Below, piece by piece: positions 46,501-58,500 of a stretch of DNA of 64,000 bases. The stretch lies in NCBI RefSeq assembly GCF_000237925.1, contig NC_031502.1, positions 9,417,352 to 9,481,351 of the forward strand. Reading direction: 5' to 3'. Position 1 is the stretch's first letter. Each line of letters opens with the position of its first letter. The position numbers and the translations under genes are program-made. The DNA is from Schistosoma mansoni. Its lineage: Eukaryota; Platyhelminthes; Trematoda; Strigeidida; Schistosomatidae. A model generated the notes under the pieces. That model worked only from the letters and a program-made list of their open reading frames with translations. It was not told the DNA's origin and did not search any database.

Positions 46501-49500
46501 TAGAAAAACTGTCTTCATCAGATAACACATTAAAACGTCTTTGAACTCAAGAGGAGATCAGTTTTTGACTGTTGACAAGAAGTGTTGGCATACAACAATT
46601 TACTGAAGTGCAGATTCTTTAATAAGAATAAATAGTGCACGTAATTTTTGTCAAAAAACCTAAATCCACTTTTATAGACAGGTAAGTGAATTGTCTATAA
46701 AAAGAATTAATATCGAAAAGAATCTGTGTATAATTATTCAGATTTTGAAGGAAAATCAATACCAAAATAGCTATAAAATGGGTGGTGACTGAACATTATC
46801 TGTTGTAATAGTAGCTATTTTATAACTGAGAGAAAACTATTCACGAGTAAGAAAACACAAATATTTTGAGAAGAAGAGAATTTCAAATTGTATAACCTCC
46901 ACCATTATATAATTATAACAATAAGAAACCATCTGCAAATGCTATCTTGTCAATCAGTTACTGTACTTGGCAACAGTATAGTGATGTAATTTTTAAATTA
47001 TTTGGTGAAGTAATCCCATGTTTGTATGTATATAATCGACTGAAAAAGCGTGGTGATTAATAAGAAATTTAGTATATTATCTGTAAATATTGATCTTTGC
47101 TATAGCATATTTGTAGTTCGACGAATAACATACATATAAATGGGGAATTAAAATCAGAGCAAAGTCTTACTACGATCAATGCATTTGACCAAGTTTAATA
47201 ATCCACGTTTTGCTTGCATAAAACATTATTCTTCTGAGAGTTTATTGTATTATTATAAGGGTACGAAACCCTTTGATGGAGAGAATGAGTAGGTTTATAT
47301 GCAGGTATGGTAAAATAAATATCGTAGTTTTTAAAAGCATAGATAATGATTTTAGTATTAAAAATATATAAATCACAATGTGGCATATTCGATGCAAATA
47401 TTTCAAAATAGTGCATTAATGAAAAGTTCAATCTGCTGTTCTCAGTGTCGGTAAGCTATGTTGTCTGTGAATTCTAATCATGTTTTTTTTATTTATGAAT
47501 TAAAGAACGAACATGATGCTTATTATGTATAGTTAAGATCATGAGTCAATTGAAGATAGACCACCATGGAAAACCTGGAAGCACTGGACGGCCGTTTCGT
47601 CCTATTGTGGGAATCCTCAGCAGTGCGCTTCCACGATCCCGCCTCACGAGAAGTTGGTCGCGCAATTTCGTAGATTGGTTGAGGTTAGACATTAACACCG
47701 CTGTATGCCGGCTCAGTGGTTTGTCGGTTAAGTGCTCTAGCGTGAAGCTGGTAAGTCCTGTGTTCGAGTCCCGCGAAGCGAGGTCATGAATGCGCACTGC
47801 TAAGGAGTCCCACAAACAGACGAAACAACCGTCCAGCGCATACAGGCTTTCCACGGTGGTCTAGCTTCAATTGACTCATGATCTTAACTATATAAAATTA
47901 CTAAAATCTCCACAAAACCCCCTTGTGATAATGAAGCTAATTAGACCACCAGATTAACAAAAACATGCACAAAATTATTATAATTGCTATTATTTCCGCT
48001 ATATTTCAAAATACTGAGTGAAAATCACATTTGTATTTAATAAATGAACCATTTTTACACAATTCAGCAATCGTTTTAGTGCACAGTTGTTTTGTGAGTC
48101 CATTTATATTTAACAAATCTGATTTTCAATTATTTCACTAAAGAAGACCTGATCTCATTGCAGAGCGAAACGTTGAAGTCATTCTCATTTCAATCTCTGA
48201 GAATCTTATAAATATAATTTCCATTTTAATGGTTCAGAATAAAAATCCAACAATCAAGCATGAATTTCCAAACCAATTACAAAATTTACTTCCCACACAA
48301 ACGTAAATAATATTTTTGAATTACAGGGATTCTTATTATTGAAAGAATGTTTCTAGTATTTTACTCAGAGTTCGATTCTAGTTAACAGTGAGAACGATTT
48401 CAGTCCTCAACATAAACGACGTATATATTCAAACATATCTTACAAAACATTTGTAGTAACTGACATAAAACAACTTGTAACATTAGTGATTCCTGTAGAG
48501 AAATATGGTCTATTTATGGAAACTATATAAGGTGTGGTAACTGCTGACAAAATGAAGTTTTGAGTATCAATACCTCAATTAAATTAGTAGTACTGTTACC
48601 ACTTCCACTATTCTGGGAATTAACCTGACAATTTCAGATCATTGTGTTAATACTATATGTCAACTTCAACCACTGTACAGATGTACCAGTTTCTATGTTG
48701 CACTTGACCAAATCACTGATTTGTTAAACTGTTAACGTATCTATCAACAAGCTCAGATAATGACTTGTTTCATAGACTATATTGAATAATATAAATTCAA
48801 CCTGATATATGTTTTAGTGTTGACAGCTGAGCTCCATATGAGCTCCCCTTTAAATTCCTAATCAGTATTATTTATGATGACAACAGAGAAGCTGACGGGA
48901 AATTTGGAAAAGCAACACAATTGAAACACTGGCTCTCACTCTACCAGTGCAACGGGTTGGATTAGAGATGTTTCCACAGTCATTTAGAAAACGGGTGTGA
49001 TCTTATGACTACCAGCTGGTAGCGATGCATTTGAGGGTTACTATGACTGTCAGTCAACAGTCTTTCGTCTGCATTTGACATTCGGCACCAAAGTGCACAG
49101 CATTCGCTAAACAAGTCATACAGTTTTCGGCGTCTTTGTTTGTATAACTTCAGACAACAGTCAGCTGTATAACTCGTGTGCTACAGTTAAACTACGTCAT
49201 TTCATGACTTAAACAGATCACTGACTTGAATGAAACCTGCTGTTTCAAATCACAAACTGATTTTGGTTGGACAGTGTTTGCTATTCTGGAAGCATTAAAC
49301 AAGTGTTTCGTTCTATTATTGAACTGCTCAACTGTTTCCAACTATGACACCACCAGAGATCAATCCGAAAATTGTCAGGTCTCCAGCTCACAGCCTAACC
49401 TTCAGGCTATTGAGTTGAAATTCAGTGGTCTCAATTTCCATTTTCAGTTAGTTTGCTTTATCACGCGAACATTATCTGTTGCCATGAGGTTCCAAAAGAA

Positions 49501-52500
49501 TGGCTTTTCGAAGTACTTCACTTACGTTGTGGTCGGTTAGTTAGGATGATACACAGTGAATGAAAATTCCTATTTCTCGTCACCATTTAATGAGCAAATA
49601 TTAAAAACAGCTTCAATAAAACGATCCTCTTACATCTGTGAGTGAAGTAACTGTTACTTGTAAATATCACACACATAGGAGGAAAAGCTTTTAAACATTA
49701 CCAATTTTCATTTCGGTTGAGGTGAATGTTGAGATGTGAAATGTTCAAGAATTCAACAGGCAAATCCTCACGTTTTATATTTCTTAGGGTACGGTTACCA
49801 TCTGTTTAGTATTTGTCACCTTTAGTTTTTGAATATTTATTTCAACTTACAAATATCAAATAAGTCCTCGGTTTATTTTTTATTGTTTCGTTTTTCTTTT
49901 TGAGAAAAAATCTTCTAGAATTCAAAATCAACTGATAATGCGTGATAAAAGTTTATTCTAGCCGTAACTGGTTTGGTTCCATTTTTGCCTTTTTTTTAAT
50001 CATAACGACACAGTGCATTAAAAATAATGTATCATAGGCTTGTAAACTTTTTGACATTATATCAACCTAAAATTTAAGTGTTCATATTGTTGAGCTTAAT
50101 CATTAGGTATGATCTCCATAACATATTATCAGTGGGAACAAACTTCAATCTTAACCTGTCTGTCTCTACAGTTCACAGTTTATTAGTGGACTTTTGAGAC
50201 GTCCGCGCTAAAATAAGATAAAGAACAAAGTGTATAGTTATCTAATTGCTGTGAAAAATAAGGATTTTTGGTATGTCAATTTAAGTGTAGAATAAATGTT
50301 TAATGATGCACTGAAATTTCGTTTACCAATTATAACATTTACAAAATATAATGGATTCATGTATGCTTGCATAAATTAACGTGTGTTGTTATTCTATGAT
50401 GTAGTCTATCCTGATAAGCAATATAATGATTTAATGATTGGTTACTGACTAATGCTTACCTTGAAACTGTAAGGTTTTCCAATTAATTCTCTAGGATCTT
50501 CGATAAACGTTACGTCATCCTTTTTGTTAGAAGAAGCATTATTAGAAGACAACGCAGACTTTGAATTAGATGCTGAACAAGGTATTAATTTTATATGAAT
50601 AGTTCCCAACTCATCACCAATAAAATCCATAATTTTTAATTCTTCATCCACATCAAGACGATAAGCTAATGCGCGAAGAAACGCTGGTGCTATACCAATA
50701 AATAAATCTTCTAATGGTTCCCAAAATGGATCAGATTCTTGTAAATAATCTTCTAGTTGTTTATTTAAACTTTTTTGGTACATATCCTATTACAAGTTAG
50801 AAAAGAAACGAAATTTGTCACCTTACGTTTATGTCAATTTGACCAAGATAAAATTAACTCAGTAAAGTTAAACTAATAAATATTTCTTTTCAAGTAATGC
50901 CTCATTAAGGGTGAACATGATTATACTGGGGATTGAAATCCCTGATATCTATTCAATAAAGACTGTGATCACTTTTCTAATAAATGTTTTCCTAAAAACG
51001 CTTCAAACGAGGATAAATTAGATGCACATAACTGAATTATGCGTAGTGTACGATAATTAAATTTTTAAGAATGTGAATTTGTGATTTGATTTATTATTTT
51101 ATCCTTTCCCCTTGGACCAATCGTAAACGCACTTCCAAAAATATAATGAAGAGCCTACTTTGTGTTCATTAAATGTTATTCACATTACACCAGTCTATTT
51201 TGAACAATAAGGCTGAGAAACTGTTTGTAACCGTTGGACTATTCATGAGATTAGCTCAGTTTCGTCGTTTAACAGGAATGTATCTAAGAAGCATCAATTC
51301 TTTATTTGTTTCTGGAGTTGCTGCCATTGTTGCAACCGAATTCATGTGTACAAATTACGGGAAGAAAATCGTACAAGATGTCTACATTATGCATCGCCAG
51401 ATGTCTATAGAATCAAAACTATCATTGTTGTTTAAATTTCATTATCCCTTGAGTAATGGATTTAGGCTGGCAAAATTCTTCATTGATGTTTAAAGATATA
51501 AGTAAATAGCCGTAGTAACCTGATGCAAAAGGTACATTTAACTGATGTTAAACGTTAAATGAGTCTAATATTGGTGATTGGATTGAGAGTTTGCACTTCC
51601 GTAAATTGAGTAACATGTAGGGATAAATCAGCGCAGTATGTTTATTTACCAATGACGTCACTTATCTACATGCTATAATCGTGTTTATAACTACGTTTTA
51701 CAAATAGTTTTCCACAGTAAAATGGAGGGGATGTTATGTTATTTTTAAAATCTATCCAATAATATTTAAAAACTGAATTGAATATTTTGTAAATAAATAG
51801 GATGTTGCATATTTTTCCAAACTTATTAGTAGTAACGTAGTATTGTATCATTAATAGTTCATAGATACGAAGGAAGCTGGATGTAATGATCCAGAAATCG
51901 GATAATCATAATAACTATGAAAGCATGATAGAGGGTTATGAAGCGATACATGTTTTGAGAAAGAAATTATGAAAGAAGGTCTTGACAAAGTTAAAATCAG
52001 AGATTGTACGTGTAATTTTATTTCTTTTACCATGATATGATAATACTGATAAAACGTTATCAATACATAATATTATAATGTTAACCAGTTACTTATCTCG
52101 ACAACACGATTGTGCATGTGTATAGTAATTGATAGAGAATTCTGATATCTGTATACCGGTGTTTCATTGGGAAAAAGTGACAGGAAAACAATTATTCTTT
52201 TCTATGATAAATGTATGCTAACAATTTCTACAAGTCTGTGTTTGTTAAAAAATGTATAAAAAAGTACTTTGATGACATTTCAATGTATAATTGTGAGCAC
52301 ATCACATACTCTGTTCTTACTTATATGGATAACAGCTGTTTTTAATTCCTGCTAAATTATTATACGTCATTTGCGGAATATAATTATACCCCAGTGTGTC
52401 TCATCATTACTGTATTCTATTGTGTTGTGTGCTCTTGTTTCCTATCTTATTCTATGTTATATTTCTGCACTAGATTTACTTTTAGTAGGACGAAGTGTAC

Positions 52501-55500
52501 GAGATAATTTCACAGGGAAACAATAAGCGCTCTAGACAAGTTAAATAAATTGAAACCATTTTTCATTAGATCTTTTTTTCCTTTTCTGCATATGAAAAGG
52601 GGAGTTTACTAAATATTAAGATAACCTAGTGTTAGAAAGAAGTAGACACTCATTTTCATAATAATAAACTTTTATAAGAAATAATTTAAAATATAGACAA
52701 CCTTAAGGGGCAGTAAACATTTATTAAATATCAGTCACTATGTCAATATAAATTTAATGTACAAAATTATTTGTCGAATTGCATCATCTTTTAGACCCAG
52801 CATAAGCAACAGGTATGCGTATCAACAAACTTATTCTTTATGTTCAGAAAAAGTTTACTCGTCCTCGTAATCCATCGTATCCTTCTTTTAGTTACTAATG
52901 TTTTTCCCAATAAAAAATTATTTTCGAACCTATTTATTTTTAATTGAAAACTTCTATCTACATAATCTACCTACCTGACTACCTTATGTTCTTTGTGCCC
53001 GTTATATTTGTTATATATGATTAATTTTACAATGAACAATAAACAGTTATACCCAATTGTCTGATTTTGAACTTACTGGCTTTCTATTTGTATCCAATAA
53101 GTTGTTATAAATCACAAGTTATTTAATCCTATCCTTATATCTAATTTTAAATCCGTTATGTTTCGGACCTAATACTGTTTTAGAGGAAATATTAAGATGA
53201 ATTTCTACACTAACCAAGAATCATTTATTTAGTGTTGATTTTATTCTCGACTAATTTATTTTCTATTCATCAATATGAAAACTCCACTAATTATTTTCTG
53301 TTAGTTTATTTAATGTAACTAACTTGAAAACGACTTCAAAATTAAGACTTATGCATAGTTGATGTATTAAGTCTTGATAGTACATAGAATCCTTACAGTT
53401 TTTCTAACTTGACACCATAACAATTTCTTATCTAAAATAATTAACTGAATTTTTGATAGTGACTAAATAACTTTGACTTTAGAAATAAATTTTGTATACC
53501 CAAAAAGGAGACTTTCTAAGTAATATGTTCTCTTCAAGCTTGTTTAATTGTATTATGATGTCATCAATGGGTTTCACTTTTTTAAATAAGCAACATGAAT
53601 TCTAAGCTTAAGTATAATTTGCATGTTAAGTATGCGGACACCAAAATAAAGTTCTAAAATTTCTAAGGATGCTTTACTACCGGAAAAAGTTACAATTTAC
53701 ATGGACTGAAACTATAGCGCATTGCTTTACTCAGTTAGAACGTATCGTCAATAATAATAAGGACGGTAATGTTTCACTTACAGATGAATGTGATCGATTA
53801 AGCATTTAATTAAATAAATTATTAGAAAGGGTTTTGTGGAGATTTAGTATTTTCATAGTTGCAAGCGTGAGTCAATTGAAGCTAGACCACCAAGGAAAAC
53901 CTGGATGCACCGGACGGCCGTTTCGTCTGTTTGTGGGACTCCTCAGAAGTGCGCATCCACGACCTCGCCTCACTAGATTCGAACCCAGGATCTAACAGTC
54001 TCGAGCCAGAGCACTTAACCGATAGACCACTGAGCTGGCATCCGATGGTGCTTTTATGTTTAAATCCAACCACTCCACAAAACCCCTTCTAATAATAATA
54101 ATAATCATATGTTCACTAGTGACTGACTTCGAGAGGTAAATCCTGGAGTTCTAGTGAGAAGCAGTGACCAGTGGAGTTCAAACCACGTCTGTTGTGAGAT
54201 GGGAACTCACTGAAGAAAATTGGTGAACGGTCGCTCAACTTTGTGGATTGGTTGGAGTTAGACATAAAAACACCATCGGATGCCAGCTCAGTGGTCTTTC
54301 GGTTAAGTCCTCTGGCTCGAGACTGTTAGGTCCTGGGTTCGAATCTAGTGAGGCGAGGCCGTGGATGCGCACTTCTGAGGAGTCCCACAAACAGACGAAA
54401 CGGCCGTCCGGTGCATCCAGGTTTTCCTTGGTGGTCTAGCTTCAATTGACTCACGCTTGCAACTAATTAAATAAAGACAACTTGTAGCTACAAATTTCTA
54501 GACAGTAAATACAATTAAATGTTGATTACATATTATTAATTAAATTCCAGCTGTGAAAATCCGTCTCATATACTATGTATAGTGTATTATTGTCTTTTAA
54601 AGACAACTGATGACCGAATTGCACTTTTTTAATGGGAAAAGTAATTTTAGATATTGCTACACTGGACCAATTAGACATGGAACAAAAATAAGCACATATA
54701 ACTGACTAAGATTTCACTTACTTTTCCATGGAAATACATACACATCAGTGATTGAAAATATAATTTTACTTTGAACAGAAGAAAGACGTTTATGTATTAA
54801 TGAGCGTCTATGTATTCGGTTTTAGCCGATTAACCCTCCTTATCACTCTCGTCCTTTTTACTCAAGTAGCCGGTTTCAGAGCTAATATCAGTATATCGTT
54901 AGCATAAACAGATGACAGTGCAACCACACAGTTAATTATTTTTAAAACACTTATATTCTTTACTCCTTACCTGCATTAAAAATCTTCTTGTCATGAATTT
55001 TTCTCTTTCCCACAAACACATTTGACCTGTATTTGTACAAATCATGCGAACCATAACTCTACGTAATTTAAAAACAGAAGATACTATTCAATTTACCGAC
55101 AACATTTGATTAACTTTGTAAGCAAATAAATTTATCACTTTGTGAACATTTTTTAAGTAGCTACTAATTGTGTTTCGTACTGTCCGGGTATATTTGGTGA
55201 ATTTTAAGGAGATTGTGACGGGATAATGAAGGAAAAGGTGATGAACTGAAATGTGTGAGGCTTTATAACCATAATAACATTAAGACAACTGTAATTTAAA
55301 TTTATTTTACACACCTGCACATGCATATTTTACAACTCCAGTCCCTCCAATCCTTAAACCTATAGCCCAATAATATTTATAATTCTAAAAGTGTTAAAAT
55401 TGAGTAATACTATTTTAAGGCGGATGTAAAAGCCGATAATTTGTGTAGTGATTGTCTTTTTTAATAACAATGATTCCTAGAAATCATGCCATCACTAATT

Positions 55501-58500
55501 TTGGTTCAAGCTTGAGCGTGGTTACATTCAGAGATAATTTGTTTCTCAGAACATCGTATCATCGTATATTTGGACGAAAATAGTGTGCACCTAAACATAT
55601 TGAGCACATATCTCGACAACCCTTGAATCAATGACTACCTTTTTTATATTTATTGTTAAATCCTCGAAATCTATCATTAGGGATAAGAAAACCGTAGACG
55701 TTTTAATGTTAGCTGCTGGCTATTTTATTATCAGAACTGTACTTGACAAACATTGAAAATCTCAAAACAAAAACCTTTTTGTAGTTAGAAATCATATGCT
55801 TTAAACTCTCGGACCACGACGTTGATGATATAAGTAACCTGACCATGATTTACATAAAACTTAGATATACCCCCTTCTTTATGAATGTTAATATTGATTA
55901 AAAATTCCAACCGATCATCAATAACTACGCGATATGTAAAGTTACAGTGGGAATTTAGTTACCTATTCAACAGTTGCACTCATAATTGAAATGTGCCACT
56001 TCGTCTATAGATTTTGGTTAGTTTGAAGAGCACAACGTGGTGACCTTAAGAGCACAATAATTAATGCCAGAATTTTCCAATGAAAAATCCATTATTTACC
56101 TAAGAACTAAACTACGTCGAAAAACCTGGATTCCGATCAGACTGCATCAACGTAGAAATATATAAAATGTCATAACTATTTATTACAACTCCAGTACATG
56201 CAAAATATAGATTGTTATAAAAATCATTAGTTCAATTCACCAAATGTTATCAATAACATCAAAAAAGTATGAGTTAACCAACTTCTAAAAGCTATGATAA
56301 CGCCTACTTTGTACGCTTTGATTCACCGTATTTCAAAGCTTGTGCAGTTGGTGGAAGTAAAATCACTTCAAATTTCCTTTGTTTATTCAATTCATCTGCT
56401 ATGGCGTTGACTTCATTTACCATTGGTAATAGCTCAAGTAATTGTTGTTGCAATATTGCTTCTTCTAAAATATAAATATACCAGTAATACATAAAACTCC
56501 GCCTGTAGCTCTTCTAAGGTTACTTCCGGTCCCAATTCCGTGTAAAGGAGAAGGGTTGGGCTCGATGGGTTGGGTTCGATGTAAAAAAAATGCTTGCATT
56601 TTTAAAATCTTGACTAGTAATATCTTAGCCTTTTGCGACAGAACCGTGCTTTTTTTAAACCGTCTTGGTTTAGGTATTTAAAAACACCCGGATTCACACT
56701 TTTTACAAACAATAAGCATCTCTCATATAGGAAGTCTTTTTAACTACAACTCAGTCTACAGAGCTCGAATAGCATTGAGGGATTTGACATTTGTCACTAT
56801 TCAGTGTTCAATCAGTCGTAAATAAATCTCAGGCCTTCAGGAGGTCAGTTGTGGCCCAAATATCTCAGCAGTAACGTCTTTGACCGTGAAGCTAGGTGAC
56901 ACAGGATTGAATCCGAAAGGAAGTTTCATGCAAATCTTCCTCATGAGTATCAAAAAACACAAAACCTGAATTCAAGGCTTCCTGTAGAATACCTCTAACC
57001 ATCAACTTACAACCTCTTTAGCCAATAAATACTTTAATCTCGAGCACATATTTATTCTTTTGATCGAAATGATAGTTTTGCTTCTAACTAGTAGCGTTAG
57101 ATAGACTATATAAGACTCATCTAAATTATTCATCGTTCATCAAATAATATTAAAACAAAAATGAGTCAGTTGGCATCAGTTTGAAAACTACTTATTATAA
57201 TTAGATTATGAAATAAAGATTGTTTTCTCAAATTATGAATTGAGTTTAGTTGGATAAGTATCACTTGACCAGTTAGTACACTGTCAATTTAACTGAATGA
57301 CACAAGTGGTTAACAGAAACATGTACCTATGCATTGTAAATCCTTTGGGATACCTTGGAATGAATAAAGATAAATAAGTATTTAGTAGAAAGCACGACAT
57401 TCTGTAAATGTCATCCACAAAAATACTGCTTATAGTTCCAAATAACTTCAAATTATTACTGCTTTCCCCTAAAAGCATTTCTGGAGGACAATTTCTGGTA
57501 TTAATAATAAAACAATAAAACCTACCCTTCTTTCTGGGTTTATTGCTAAACTGTTCGTAACCTGTAGCTTGAGCTAATTCACGTTGTGCGAATTCCCAGT
57601 CAATTGTTTCTGGTTCCATGCCAGATTTTAACTCATCAGCAAATTCTTTTGATAATGGATTATGGAATATGTATAGTTGATATGAGCCTATGAAAATTAG
57701 ATCAATAATATTATTAGGAAACGTATTAACGTATGGTCATTTTTTCATTGTTTCTCTAGTAATTTTTCACATTATTCCCACCTTCTCTTTATAGACTGAA
57801 ATGCTGAAGTACAAATTAAATTCGAACTCAAAATTAACAAATTTAATCATTGAAGGTTGGTATTTAACTTCATTACGTAATATTTAATTTGAATTACCCG
57901 ACCTAAGCATTCTATTCTGTGATAGTGTGAATGCAGACTATAACTACTGCACTGATTTAAATAAATTGGAATTTAGAAAATATTTACCATATTCGCTAAA
58001 TCTCTTCTATATTACTGAAGTATCGTTATGCGACTCTTATGAATTAATAAATAAAAAGGTTGAAAGCGTGAGTCAATTGAAGCTAGACNNNNNNNNNNNN
58101 NNNNNNNNNNNNNNNNNNNNNNNNNNNNNNNNNNNNNNNNNNNNNNNNNNNNNNNNNNNNNNNNNNNNNNNNNNNNNNNNNNNNNNNNNNNNNNNNNNNN
58201 NNNNNNNNNNNNNNNNNNNNNNNNNNNNNNNNNNNNNNNNNNNNNNNNNNNNNNNNNNNNNNNNNNNNNNNNNNNNNNNNNNNNNNNNTTGTGGGGCTCC
58301 TCAGCAGTGCGCACCCACGATCCCGCACTCGCGAGATTCGAACCCAGGACCTACCAGTCTTGAGCCATAGCCCTTAACCGAAACGGCCGTCCAGTGCTTC
58401 CAGGTTTTCCATGGTGGTCTAGCTTCAATTGACTCACGCTTTCAACTATGAAAATACTAAAATTTTCACAAAACCCCTTCAAATAAAAAGGTTCAGATTG

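Larger units (their letters stand above)
53826..54465. mobile_element. Palindromic double hammerhead SINE
   Basis: A minus copy (53826-54080; box B as reverse of TTCGAACCCAGGATC, box A as reverse of GACCACTGAGCTGGC) faces away from a plus copy (54225-54465; GCTCAGTGGTCTTTC, GGGTTCGAATCTAG), separated by about 150 nt. TAGTTGCAAGCGTGAGTCAA at 53856 is mirrored exactly by TTGACTCACGCTTGCAACTA ending at 54465. The outer arms, about 220 bp, are nearly identical and both carry the same private substitutions in stem II, so they have been kept alike or are recent. The tail sequence CTCCACAAAACCCCTTC occurs inside at 54073. Located in a kinesin intron. Confidence 0.9.

Noticed and set aside
49226-49540. 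104-codon plus-strand open frame
   Set aside because: It overlaps an old hammerhead SINE remnant (49286-49430) and is explained by it.
51173-51493. 106-codon plus-strand open frame
   Set aside because: Antisense inside a kinesin intron, no recognisable motif; left out.
58012-58370. Open frames with long undetermined runs
   Set aside because: They read through the 200-N gap and have no meaning.
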